Shown here: one piece after another, positions 21,479 through 33,713 of the stretch
How positions within the stretch are numbered: position 1 is the first letter of the stretch
Layout of the letters: every line of letters starts with the position of its first letter
NCBI GenBank assembly: GCA_964036195.1
Contig: OZ038460.1
Coordinates: 9,179,504 to 9,243,503, forward strand
Length of the DNA stretch: 64,000 nucleotides
Source of the DNA: Sphaerolaimus hirsutus
Lineage: Eukaryota; Nematoda; Chromadorea; Monhysterida; Sphaerolaimidae
Reading direction: 5' to 3'
The notes under the pieces: generated by a model
Seen by the model: the letters and a program-made list of their open reading frames with translations, nothing else
Told to the model about the DNA's origin: nothing
Database searches by the model: none
Translations under genes and position numbers: made by a program

Positions 21479-21698
21479 TAGGGCTCATATGGGACTTTTC
21501 GTATCAGGACCGGGTGCAAGATCAGAATCAGGACTTCTCAATTTCCATTATCATGCATTTGACATTCAGGGGTGGGTTTTTTTATCTGTCGTGGTGCGGA
21601 TTGGGATTGTGGTGTCATGATTTGGATTCAAACTGGAAAATCCTCACACATTGCAAACTTCGCTGTGGATCCATGGTTTGGATCCCATTTGAACCCTA
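21479..21698. mobile_element. MITE of the AGGGTTCAAACGGGATC family
   Basis: The ends TAGGGCTCATATGGGAC and GGATCCCATTTGAACCCTA are inverted, and the interior has GATTGGGATT-like repeats. It starts about 90 bp after the galaxin-like stop codon. No clear target duplication. Confidence 0.6.
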
Positions 21699-21727
21699 AT
21701 GGTGTAGTTTACGTATCTTCTTAATAT

Positions 21728-22144
21728 ACTGTATTACCTCGAATTATCCCCCCCTTGAATTAACCCCCCCCTCGAATTAACCCCCCCTCAAAATGGGCTG
21801 GGGAAATAATAAACCCCCCCCTCGAAATACCCCCCCTCCGGAATGATGTACATCATGGATGCAATGTACATGATGTATTTTTTACTACTTATTTGCATCG
21901 CAGCTACACTTATACGCTTATTTGTGTACAGATGTACATCTATAGCCCAAATATAACCCACTTTCTCACATTTATTACCGTTTTTGTGTAAGAAAAACCG
22001 TACTCTTTACTATGAATTTCACGAAAATTTCTGGCGAAATAATAAAACCCCCCCTCGAATAAACCCCCCCTCGAATTAACCCCCCCTCAAATTTTGCTGG
22101 CGAAATAATAAACCCCCATGGGGGTATTTCGAGGTAATACGGTA
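21728..22144. mobile_element. MITE of the TACCGTATTT-CTCGAA family
   Basis: The left end TACTGTATTACCTCGAATTA and right end GGTATTTCGAGGTAATACGGTA are inverted. Inside are repeated blocks of CCCCCCCTCGAATTAA. It ends about 110 bp downstream of the beta-glucuronidase stop codon, so it may supply part of that gene's 3' region. Confidence 0.75.
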
Positions 22145-22251
22145 ACGTCTGTATATGCTTCAACCATTTTACAATGAATAAGAATACTGAATAATGTGGA
22201 ACGAAATCATTGGAACCGACAATGTCAACATTTTTTCACTGTATCAGATAT

Positions 22252-25200
22252 TCAATGCAAAAAACATTGATCTTCGTTAGACTCTGCGAATGGCATAGCA
22301 TTGTGGCACCCATCTAAACTGTGGTATCTGCCCCTTATTGCATAAGCAGCCATTTTTGGTTGACGATTTCTTGTCAAAATACCCTTCCTGTTTCCAGCAA
22401 CACGTTTCACCCCTGCGAAAGCGAAATACTAACTGAAATGAACGTTTTGAAAATATTTTATTTTAATTATATATCTATTTATGGTCTGGCTTGCATGAAT
22501 GTGCATAAAATTTAGATGGTTACATGTCTACAAAAAATGCTATTAGTTCATTCATGCTTCTAAATAATTGCATGTCCCTATCTCAATCTATTTTCGCACC
22601 TCAGCAAGTGACAAAATAGATTTTTTATAAATATTTGCGAAAAAAATTACGAATCGTAATCAAGTAAATGTGACAGTCAACGAACTATTTAAGCTCGCAG
22701 TTTTTGGCAAACTACAACTTTCACATGCAAGTTGTCACTTTTCCATCACTTGAAAGTCTGCGGGATTGGCCCCAAGTTAAACCGCTCAATAAAAATAGCC
22801 ACCAACCGTCATGGGTCATAAAATCGTGAAAGTTCCAGCACATTTCACCCGCAAGAAATGATGCATTGAGTGCTTTGAGCTGATCAAAAGCTTTCCACGT
22901 TTGCTGCAACACGTTCACTTGATAGGATTCAGTGAAATCCATCGTTGGGGGGTCCTGTTTTAGCGATGATTGCATTTTTGCGTTTAATTGTCATTACAAT
23001 GTTTTCAACATACAGCATTCACTCCATTCATTGATCCGGCTCCATATTCTGTCATAATTATTGGCTTATTGAACTTATCGTGCCATTGCGTCAAATCCCA
23101 GGCCAAGTGTTTTGCTATGGTTTGTTGGTATCCCATGTCTATGTACCAGCCGTAGTAACGATTGACACAAATTATATCGATCATGTCGGCCTGAAATTGT
23201 GATTTTGAGGTTAAGAAGACAATCTTGAAAGCGAAGTTTCGAAAGCACCGTCTTGTCATTAGATGGCCCCGTCGGTCCGTACACAATGGTCACTGGTCGC
23301 GTATCATCCATCGAGTGTGCTAATTTGATCAGTTCGCTGTAAATATGTCATTGAATAAGCACTTTTACACCCGATACACTCAAAATCTTTCAATCTTCAA
23401 CCATTCATTCAAGCGCACCTGAAGTATTGCCTTGAGCTGGTCTGGTAAGTCTGCGGTTCGTTGGCAAGACTCCAAGCGATCACGCTGGGGTGGTTGAAGT
23501 CCCTGTTGATCATGTCCGTCAGCATCTCTTTGTGGGTAGCTAGATTTTCTGGTGTGAAGTGCCTGTGGTGTAAGGAAAGTGGGTGATTTTTAAAAACTTA
23601 TTTATTTTGAATTTTTATCATGTCAATGTATTGCTGTAAGCGAGGCCGCAAAACGATTTTGCACCTTGCTTAAGAAACTCATTGGCACACCACGGGTAGG
23701 AAAGGGAGGGGGGGTTGAATAAAATTTCTTTATGGACACTTATTTGGACTTCTCAACTTTCAAAAGTCAGTGTCTAACATGAACTTATCGCATTTCTTAA
23801 TATTTTCCCCCACCAAAAAAAATCATGCAAGACTGGACTTGTCGACTTTTAACCCGAGTCTGTGTGGACTTGTCAACTTCTCGTTCCATTTTTGTGTGAT
23901 TTGTTGTCAATGTGCTACACTTCAAAAACGGGGCAAATACGGCTAGAACAAATTGTGGAAAAACGGCAAAATTGTGTGGAAGCGTGAGGTTTCTGGGCCT
24001 AACGATATTCTACCGATTTTGATTTTGAATCGAGTCTAAGGTATTTTAAATTGGGTGCCTCAATTTCAGTATAAATATGAACCTGAGTCCCACTCCCGGA
24101 GTCTCCGACACAATCACAATGCCCCGTTTATCTGCTTCCTGATAGCGCTCTTCCGCATAGGGATAGTGCGAGGTGCGGAAACAGTTGGCGCCGAGCCACT
24201 CCAACATGTTGAAATCTTTGACCGTCATCACTGGGTCGTGGCCCCGGCCGCGCACCTGCGTATTGGCCAGGGCAGACTAGTTTATGGATAAATTTTGGAA
24301 ACTGATAAATCAGTTTTAGACGCTTTTGAGTTTACCGGAATGACCCCATCAGGGGTAACCTAGAGTTTGACCCTCCGAGGGGTTAGATAGGTAGAATGGG
24401 GATTGGTTTACTTGGATCGGGTGGGCGCGCCAGCGCCCTCCCTCGCTGCCGAGGGAGGGCGCAAGCGACCCACCCATAATATGGTCAGACACACCAAAAT
24501 GCGGAAATCGCAAATTTAAAATCGCAATAACTTCGGAACGCAATGCGCTAGTTCAGAACCGACTGCACCATTAAAAAGCCCGTGTCGAAAAGTACCACCA
24601 TGCAAATTTTCAGATCCAACGGTGGAGTTCGGAGGAAGTTATTACGCATTTTCTTTTTCAAGTAGTGTTCTTGTTGTTGTTGTTCTTGTTCTCCCGAAAA
24701 TCTTCAAACTGCAATAACTTCCTTGAAACACGACCGATTTTCATGGTTGATGGCTCATTTGAAAGAGAATATGATGCCATTTCCTATTTTCGGGATTTTT
24801 TTTCACAGGCTCCGCCCACTTTGGTACGGTATCTGTTTGAAATTTTCAAACCTCAATAAATTTAAAATTTGAATACAAATGGGGCAATAAAAAAAATTTG
24901 TTGATGTGTGCCATGACTAGAGCTTTCAAATGAGCCAATTTTTGGCAATTTTGGTACAGATTTACAAAAGTTATTCAAGTTTGCTTATTTTGGGTAAAAT
25001 GCGCAAACATGCCTGAACTACTGCTTCATGTGATACTGAGCATGTGACCTTGCATGCTGATTACTATCAGGTCATAAATGTCTAGTGGTTGATGTCAAGT
25101 CAAATGTCAAGTTATAAATGTCAAGTCAAATGTCAAGTGATAAATGTCAAGTGATAGATGTCTAGTGATAAAATATTAAGTGATAAAATATCAAGTCAAA

Positions 25201-28200
25201 TATCAAGTGATAAATGTCAAGTGGTAGATTTCAAGTGAAATGTCAAGTGATAATTGTCAAGTGATAAATTTCAAGTGAAATGTCAATTGATAAATGTCAA
25301 GTGATAGATAGTTATAAAATATCAAGTGATAAAGTATCAAGTCAAATTTCAAGTGATAACTTTCAAGTCAAATGTCAACTGATAAATTTCAATTGAAATG
25401 TCAAGTTTAATGTCAAGTGATAAATGTCATGTCAAATGTCAAGTCAAATGTAAAGTGATAAATTTCAAGTGAAATGAAATGTCAAATGTCAAGTCAAATG
25501 TCAAGTGACACATTTCAAGTCAAATGTCAAGTGACAAATTTCAAGTGAAATGTCAAGTTTAATGTCAACTCATAAATGTCAAGTCAAATATCAAGTCATA
25601 TGTCAAGTCAAATTTATAGTGATAAATGTCAAGTCAATCAAATTTCAAGTGATAAATGTCAAGTCAAATCTCAAGTGAGAAATGTCAAGTCAAATGTAAA
25701 ATTTAATGTCAAGTGATCAAATATCAAGTCAAATGTCAAGTTATAAATGTCAAGTCTAAAGTCAAGTCAAATGTCAAGTGATAAATGTCAAGGTGAATAT
25801 ACAGTGATAACTTTCAATTGAAATGTCAAGTCAAATGCCAAGTGATAAATTTCAAGTGAAATGTCAAGTAATAAATTTGAAGTGAAATGTCAAGTCAAAT
25901 GTCAAGTTAAATGTCAAGCTTAATGTCAAGTGATAAATGTCATGTCAAATGTCAAGTTTAATGTCAAGTGATAAATTTCAAGTGAAATGTCAAGTTTAAT
26001 GTCAAGTGATAAATGTCATGTCAAATGTCAAGTAATATGTCATGTAACAATTTTCAGGTGATACCTGTCAAGTTGTTTATGTCAAGTGAAAACTATCAGG
26101 TGAAAAAATGGCAAGCAATTCATGTCAAGTCATAAATATCAAGTGATGCCATTCAGTCATAAATGTCAAGTGGTTTATGTCAAGTTATTGTCAAGTGGGT
26201 AATTTCAAGTCATAAATGTCAAGTGATAACTTTCAGGTTCTAAATGTCATGTTGAAAATCTTTTGAATCTTAATATTTGGCTTCTTCTCGACTATAGATT
26301 GTATTGCTCAGTGCCACATTTGACATTTGCTTGATTTGCAATAACTTATAAAATTTGGGCCTGTGGCCCTCAAAAAGAAGTATATCCCATAAAAAATGGC
26401 TAAAGCCAACAAAAAGTGGACGCTGCACCTAAACATGTGTATGCTTTTGAATGCACAAAAGTAATATATCATATACCATGCCATTTTCTTATCGAGCTAT
26501 CAAAAGATGTATATCAAGGTAAATGTATACAAATGCTAATAATATAGGCTATCAACACAGCAAACTGCATCACAAGAAACAATTTCACCAAACTTTTGCA
26601 TGGCAGCATGAGCTTTTTGTATCTTTAATGATTGCAGCACTTTGACACAGCTCACACTGCCATGCAAAAGTTTGGTGAAATTGTTTCTTGTGATGCAGTT
26701 TGCTGTGTTGATAGCCTATATTATTAGCATTTGTATACATTTCCCTTGATATACATCTTTTGATAGCTCGATAAGAAAATGGCATGGTATATGATATATT
26801 ACTTTTGTGCATTCAAAAGCATACACATGTTTAGGTGCAGCGTCCACTTTTTGTTGGCTTTAGCCATTTTTTATGGGATGTGAAATAACAGCAGTTGGTG
26901 GAGATTGGAAGTGGTTCATTTTGGTAAACTCAAATGTGTGATAAACAGATTATAAACCAGTTTCCAAAGTTTCGGCCGTAAACTAGTGTTTTGAGTGACT
27001 ATTACACTGGGAACATTACTTTTCATGGCTTAATGATCTGACGCAGTATTGTAAAAAAGACCAATCCTCTGAGGTTAGAATAAAAGATAAATATTTGCAA
27101 TGGCGTCTATGAAGAACATGTCTCAGTATTTGGTTAAACACTGTCAAACGATACTTACGTCTGTGTCTTCGTGCATGCCAAAACCTTTGCAGTAGAACGG
27201 CTTGTCATTGATGTACAGTGTGTTGTTGTCCCATTTCACAGTTCTGAAACCGAACGGAATTCTGTGCAGGTCGACCATATGGTGGCCGGTTTCGTCGAAA
27301 AGAGCGACCTGTGCAAATTATTTATGTTGATATTTATGAAAATTAATTGTAGGGATTATTCTACAATTTTTACCTCGAACATGTAGAGATATCCATATTT
27401 ATTTTGAAACTCGTTTTTGTCATAACTCCTCGGCTCCCATTTTATTGCGCTGGGCTGATCAAGAAATCCACTGTAGTATGGTTCGTTCTGATTTGTAGAC
27501 AAATTTGGCCTCTGCCCCAGTTTTTTCAGTGGCATTTTGAACATTTCAGTTTGCAGATGGATCGTTTTCGGATCGTAAATAGCTACGTAGCCCATTTTAG
27601 GTCTTTTTGGACCGCTCGTTGTTATTTCATATTCCAGGCGACCTGCGAGAATTCGTTGTCGCTATCAGTATTTTATAGTGTGGCAAATCAACGTTGCGAA
27701 ACATATATTTATCCTCGAATAACTGCCTCAAAAGTTTTTTAAATCTTTTTCTCATAAATTTGACGAGTGAGTCATTCGATCTTATCATCCGGATTGGGGA
27801 AATATTTACCCAGAGTGGTTGCAAAAGCCGGGAAACACTGCGAGTGGAAAAACGGTGGTACTCTCATGTATAGTTACCCAATTTCCCCCGAGTCGCTTAC
27901 ACTGCGTAGTTATTAAGTATCTACATTCAAAAATATACGGTACACACCATCGACTCCATTGATCTGTGGCTTCAGCTTCACATTCGATACGTGATAGTCC
28001 GCATATCTGGTGTAAAGCACCACCGATCTCAGGATGCCAGCATAGTTGAAAAAGTCAAAATCAGGGGTATGTTCAAAGAAACCCTCTGGGTACCTGCGGA
28101 CAGAGACCAATTTTGATCTGAACAACAGGTTAAACAGAAATACCGTGTTTGCTTGAATAATTCCACCTGGGGGATTTTTTCGTCACACTTTTTTTTAGGG

Positions 28201-31200
28201 AGCAACTATTCAAGGGAAGGAATTATTATTTCGTCAAAATTTTCAAGTATCGTTTTAGGGAATTTTTCAAAAGGTGAAATTATTTAAGGGTTATTATTCA
28301 AGCAAATACGGTAACTATGCCAAATCTCCAACATCACCCACACTCTAGTGTCTGTCTTGTACACGAACTCGCCGTGCGGAATGGTGTGCGCACTGAGTGT
28401 GTTGTTGACAGCCACAGTGAGAAAATTGATGCCCGGTGATTCGAGTATCGATTTGCTCAATTCGAATTCGAATGGCAGGTGGCCGCCCGTGTGGTTGCCA
28501 ACCAAGTGACCGTTCCAGTACTGCGCGTGGTGGCATTCAGGCGTTTCATATTTATGTTTTGGTCACATCTTGATATTTCTTGGTGTTGATATTTTCTTGT
28601 TGAACTTTTTGGCCTTTAAATCTTCCGTTCTACGGGCATGGTTTCATCTTATCTTTGCAGTCCTGGCATTCACATTTTTTACGCACGTTTTAAACTAATA
28701 CATATTAACCTAGGTAATTATTTACATTTGTATTTAATATCGTAGAGAATTTCTATGAGATCTATTTATGTCAACTGGATTTGAAAACTACGCTGACGGC
28801 TACTTCCCAGCTGGGCCAGGATCCAGCGACCCCAACCTAGTCTCGCACTGTAACCCAGTCGCATCTCGACTCCAAAAACCCAATGGCGGCCCGGAAACTA
28901 GTTGACACATGTGTGTCGACTGGTCTGTGTCAACTCAGATTTCGGCTTCGCGTGTAGCAGAGCGATCTTCGAATGTTTAATAATAAATCTGAGTTGACAC
29001 AGACCTGTTGACACACATGTGTCAACTAGTGTGTGGGCCGCCAATACTGTTTGAGTGCTATCTGTATGGAAAGAACAAATTAAATTGATCACTTACGACT
29101 GCGCAATAGTAGTTGACTGATCCAAATCTGAGCACTAAGTTTGTGGACGAGTCGCTGACCAACTGTTTGGGCAGGCGCACGTAGCGCTGATACCACACCC
29201 AGCCCACGTGGCTTCGTACAGCGGCGTTCTGAAAATTGAAATTTGGGTTTCAGATATTTGCCGCTGTGATGGATGTATGTAAATATCTATAATTTACGCG
29301 TTTTTTTAAACTACATTCCTGGAGCAATGGCGAATGGCATTTTGTTTCATAAATTTCATAAACTATCACTCTGGAACTGTTGCTTCAATAAGATATCAAT
29401 ACAGCGATACAACAGTGACAGTGGCGTGGCCTGTTGCTGAACTGTACGCAGATGAACAAAGTCGTTCAAAATATTTGGATTTTGAGTAAATCGCATTTTA
29501 AGTTTCAGTTCCAATTTACGATGCCTGGTGCGGATCCAATTTCTCTCTCTCATGCCTAACATTAAGTTCCATATGTTGGCAATTAAGTGTCAAATTTTTA
29601 GCCCCTGTTCTAGTGATGTAAAAGCGCCATGGCGCTGGTGCCTGACGCTAGCGCCAAACCTAAAAGCGCCATGGCGGTAACACTTCAGTGGAAGGGAAGG
29701 GAACACGTATGTATCTGACGATTTTTAATAAAATATAATAGTTGCTGAAGTGCCCGTGGGAAATTTTACGGTGGATAGTTGCAATGCACGGACGTATCTA
29801 GGGGTGGGGGGCGGGGGGGGGGGATTCTTATGTGTTTGTGCAACTGAAAATGTACTCAATGGGGTGCCCGGTGCGATATATTGATGTGTGTATACCTATA
29901 TAATTATATATATGTATGTTTTCGCGGCATTGCTTATCGCCTACCATGGCGTCACGCCTATGAATGGCTTCAGCGCCATGGCTCCATTATGCCGTTATTC
30001 AGGTACAATTTTAAGGGGGTTGAGCCGCTCGCCTGGCTCTCTGTATACAAACAGTCCAGCTCGTGAAAATCCTATGTTCATCCCTGGACCTGTGTATAGA
30101 CCAGAACAAACCAGGAAGTCCGCTACACAAATTGGTCGTTTTTCTAAATATGGCTTTTCAATTGTTCTAACAGACAACCAATGAATGGCCATGCTATTGC
30201 AACAAAACTGAAGCATAAAAACGCAAACCAACTACGGCAATTAAACTTGATGGACATCGTTGTCACGGTGATCATATATAGGCACGTGTCCTTTGAAATG
30301 GTTGATGTAAATGCATATTTACATTAGGGATGGAAAAAAACCTTGTTTTTTTCAATGACCTTGTTTGTTTGTTTTTTAAACAACGTTTCTTAAATAAAAA
30401 ACGTTGTTTTTTAAGGGTTTTTTCCAAAAGCTCCCAGATATGGTTATGGGTCAACATATACAGGTACATTAGACAACTGGCAGTACTTTGTGATGTTATA
30501 TATAGCCACCAGGGTTGGTTTTATAAAAATTCATTTTAGTAAAATTGTATAAAAATTGTATAAAAATTTTATTTTATTTTTATTTTATTCTTGTTTCATT
30601 TTATTTTATTTTATTTTATTCCCAAAAGTCATTAATAAAATAAAATGACTCATTTTACAAAAATTTTACAAAAATTGTACAAAAATTTTACAAAAAATCA
30701 GAAACATGCATGCAAGGCCAGAAAAATGTTATAATTAGACCTTACATGAAAAACCTGTGACAAATTTTTCCCTTACTTTTCAAAAGTTGCATGCAATAGG
30801 TATGTATTGTTAGCTAGCTGCAAGTGTAAAGTTACAATTATTGATAAGAATGGTTTGCATTTTCAGTAGAAGGACTACTGGAGTGTGCTGGGCACATTTG
30901 TAAAATGTCATGCAAAGTGTCAATTGTCATGACAAATGGCAAGTAAAGTATCAATTGTTGTGCAAAATGTCAAGTGTCATGTAAAATTTCAAGCAAAGTG
31001 GCAATTGTCATGACAAATGTCATGCAAAGTGTAAATTGTGTATCCAAATCTTGTGTTTTTGTATCCATAGTATGTTTTATATCCAAATCTTATGTTTTTG
31101 TATCCAAATGTTCACATAATATTTTGGAGTCAACAACAACAAAATTTGGATACAAAACAAAAGATTTCAAAATAAAACATGAGATTTGAACACAATTTGC

Positions 31201-33426
31201 TTGACAATTGATACTTTACATTTTACATGTCACAACAATTGACACTTTGCATGACATTTGACATGACATTTGACACTTTACAATGCTTGGGACTGCCCCC
31301 AGATCCATGAATAAACAGGTAGAGACTCGAGCAATGAGACAAAATTTTACAAAAAATATGAATTTTTATACAATTTTACAAAAATACGAATTTTTATACA
31401 ATTTTACAAAAATTTTACAAAAATTCAAATTTTTATACAATTTTTATTTTTATTCTTAAAAATTCCATTTTATTTTATTTTATTTTATTCTTCAATATTC
31501 CATTTTATTTTTATTTTATTTTTATTTTTTTCTGAGATTTTGCCAACCCTGATAGCCACAGATTGGCTGTGGAGCCATGGGATAGCATTATAAGTGGTGA
31601 TTTATGTCAAAAATATCTGTTTTATGTCAACTTCTTACGTATATCGCCTTTTGTCGAATGTTTGTGACTTCAAGTGAAGTTGTGCATGGAAAAGTGCTTA
31701 AATAATGTTATAAGAGCAGGCAGATATTTACATTGGCAGTGATGTATCACACTGTACAGCTATATGGGGGCACATTGGCTGGATATTATATACTACACTA
31801 ACATATCACGGCTTATTATGACACAATAGCATGAACAAATGGAAGGTTTCACACTAAAAATGCCTCAAAACCAATGAAAATAACCACCACCAATGGTAAT
31901 GGGCATGTGAAATTGCGCGCTTGCGCGCAAAAAAATTGCAAAATACCTAGTGCATAGTACTAAAAATTTTGGCTGCCATTAAAAAAAAACGGTTGCAATG
32001 CCTCTGTTTTTTTTAAATTTAAAAAACGTTGTTTTTTTTAAAACAACGGTTAAAAAAACACCGGCCATCCCTAATTTACATACCAACCAATATTTGCTAT
32101 GATTACTTGTGATGAGCTGTACACGTTCCACATCTCATTTAAGAGCCACTGGTATTAAATGTGCTTCTCTTCTAGATTGAGAACAAATTGATTATGGATG
32201 CGTGCAATGTGCACAACATTTTGCGGTGATGATTGGATGATGCAACGATGTCAATTTTGTTGCAACTCTTGTCCTGGGGCATAAAAGGGTGAAAATGCTG
32301 CTGTGTTAGATTGCAAAAAGATTCTTCAAAGTGTTGTTTATGTAGATGGTATGTGATACACCACTTGAAAAGGCGCGCAATGCCTTCTAATCCAATAGCA
32401 TTAACATGCACTCATTTCTCATGCAAACCTGGGTCACATCATTGAAAGCAGTCGGCACTGGCATTGTCGTTGCATTCTGCGATGTTTCTTAAGATTATGT
32501 GATCGGTAAAAATCTTGTGATCCGATGTACATATTCATTGTCATGTATAAATTGTACTCCATCCACATATCCCTAGATTTACTTATTTTTAATTAGCGTA
32601 TTTCCTCGAAATCCCCCCCCCCTAAAAATGGGCACTATGAATTTAGAACCACCCGTCGAAATACCCCGCCCCCCAATCGAGTGTAAAGAGAACGTTAATG
32701 ATAAAAGCTGCGCTTTGTGATCCGGGCAATACAGAACACACGTTTAAACAATGACTTACGTGTTACGTTAGAACCTGTTTTATACCATATACGTACTTAT
32801 TCTATTGACTCTTACTACGAGTCTATTGACTCTTACTACGAGTCTATTAACTCTTACTACGAGTCTATTGACTCTTACTACGAGTCTATTGACTCTTATA
32901 CATAGTGATTATTGTTTCATTTTTCTACATCTAAGTGCGTTACAAACATCAAATTATTGATGGGAGTTCAAAAAATTTCAGGTGAAATAGTAAGCCCCCC
33001 CTCGAAATACCCCCCTCATTTAACCCGCTCAAAATTCTCACTCTGAATCAATCACCCGGGGCGTATTTCGAGCAAATACGGTAACAAATTTAATACGGAT
33101 TGAACTGCAAAAACAGCACCATTTGCAGCCGACGCATGAGTGGAAGCTGTCGAGCGTCGAGCCACAGTCACCCGCAACACAAACCACAAATCCCTTTTCT
33201 AACCAACCGTGAAGCGGACACCAAAGTCCTCATTAGGCCAGTCATTAGCGAAGCCGTAGCCTAGGGAATTACTGGTTTCCGCGACGAAATTCCACATGCC
33301 ATCCAAAGTTTGCACCTGGCGCACTTCATTTGGCTCGTTCACATAGAGCAGCGCGTTAGCAGTCGAGTGTGGCTGAGCTAGTAAAATTATGGTTGCCACC
33401 AATATGGCGGCCGTGAGGCGATGCAT
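22252..33426 (-). CDS. GUSB: beta-glucuronidase (glycoside hydrolase family 2), 13 exons
   Basis: Exons on the minus strand: 33426-33208, 32476-32429, 29228-29097, 28520-28342, 28093-27948, 27642-27374, 27308-27159, 24255-24083, 23562-23419, 23336-23249, 23190-23014, 22954-22807 and 22412-22252. All junctions are GT-AG and in phase, giving 677 residues (human GUSB has 651). A signal peptide (MHRLTAAILVATIILLAQPH) starts it. The N-terminal sugar-binding and Ig-like domains show VGWVWYQR, GGHLPFEFEL and FDFFNYAGILRSV. The TIM barrel shows KPFYCKGFGMHED, WLGANCFRTSHYPY and PGVGL. The catalytic acid Glu474 is in ANEP and the nucleophile Glu564 in TEYGA; WNFHDFMT and KGILTRNRQPKMAA follow. It hydrolyses terminal beta-glucuronosyl residues of glycosaminoglycans, normally in the lysosome. 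The GFANDWPNEDFGVRF region and exon 6 are more divergent. No broken frame was seen. Confidence 0.96.
25068..26252. repeat. degenerate TGTCAAGTGATAAA minisatellite
   Basis: About 1.2 kb of short imperfect units built on AAATGTCAAGTGATAAATG and AAATGTCAAGTCAAATG, in the 2.9-kb seventh intron of the beta-glucuronidase gene. Units vary in length and orientation is constant. No unique spacers, so not a CRISPR. Confidence 0.9.
26384..26879. repeat. 222-bp-arm near-perfect inverted repeat (long hairpin)
   Basis: 26384-26605 and 26658-26879 are reverse complements with one mismatch seen by eye (TCAAGGTAAATG against the complement of CATTTCCCTTGA), separated by a 52-bp loop. It lies in the same beta-glucuronidase intron as the minisatellite, so the pre-mRNA would carry a dsRNA stem of over 200 bp. 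No coding potential. Confidence 0.93.
28141..28313. mobile_element. MITE of the TACCGTATTTGCTTGAATAAT family
   Basis: TACCGTGTTTGCTTGAATAA at the left and TTATTCAAGCAAATACGGTA at the right are inverted. The element fills 173 of the 248 nt of beta-glucuronidase intron 4 (28094-28341). Confidence 0.85.
28885..29042. mobile_element. MITE of the GGCGGCCC-ACTAGTTGACAC family
   Basis: A short copy with termini GGCGGCCCGGAAACTAGTTG and CAACTAGTGTGTGGGCCGCC. It lies in beta-glucuronidase intron 3, 55 bp from exon 3. Confidence 0.8.
30510..31551. mobile_element. hAT-type MITE, CAGGGTTGG termini, nested
   Basis: CAGGGTTGG and CCAACCCTG, with perfect 8-bp duplications ATAGCCAC at 30502-30509 and 31552-31559. 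The arms are rich in TTTTATTTTATT and TTTTACAAAAATTTTAC. The host sequence on both sides matches the uninterrupted relative at 41.5 kb. Confidence 0.93.
30891..31298. mobile_element. MITE of the GTGCCAATCCCAGACC family, third nesting layer
   Basis: Arms of GTAAAATGTCATGCAAAGTG and CACTTTGCATGACATTTGAC, ending TTGGGACTGCCCCC, inside the CAGGGTTGG element. The centre has TTGTGTTTTTGTATCCA repeats. Confidence 0.75.
32596..33083. mobile_element. MITE of the TACCGTATTT-CTCGAA family with internal minisatellite
   Basis: GCGTATTTCCTCGAAATCCC and CGTATTTCGAGCAAATACGG are inverted. The interior has a 21-bp unit (TCTATTGACTCTTACTACGAG) repeated about five times at 32802-32903. It lies in beta-glucuronidase intron 1. 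Confidence 0.8.
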
Positions 33427-33487
33427 GCTTGTGTTTTGTGCCTCTTCTGGTTATCGCCTGTTGTGTATCGTTTGAAACCTACCTATT

Positions 33488-33713
33488 GGCGGCCCACACA
33501 CTAGTTGACACGTGTGTGTCAACTGGTTTGTGTCAACTCAGATTTCGGCTTCACGTGTCACAGAGCATCTTCTGAGTCACTTTTTGTAATATTTATTTTT
33601 TTAAATTGCCGCATGTGCATTTAGAGATCGCTTTGCGACACGTGAAGCCGAAATCTGAGTTAACACATACCAGTTGACACACCACACGTGTACCAACTGG
33701 TGTGCGGGCCGCC
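33488..33713. mobile_element. MITE of the GGCGGCCC-ACTAGTTGACAC family in the beta-glucuronidase 5' region
   Basis: Termini GGCGGCCCACACACTAGTTG and CAACTGGTGTGCGGGCCGCC. It begins about 60 bp upstream of the start codon at 33426, so it falls in the presumed 5' UTR or core promoter. Confidence 0.8.

Larger units (their letters stand above)
30325..32073. mobile_element. hAT-type element, TAGGGATGG termini, carrying a nested insertion
   Basis: TAGGGATGG and CCATCCCTA are flanked by a perfect 8-bp duplication ATTTACAT (30317-30324 and 32074-32081). Removing the inner element 30510-31551 and one ATAGCCAC copy restores about 700 bp resembling 41370-42028. It lies in beta-glucuronidase intron 2. 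Confidence 0.9.

Noticed and set aside
25068..26252. Possible CRISPR array
   Set aside because: Units are short, degenerate and contiguous with no unique spacers, and the locus is an intron of an animal gene.
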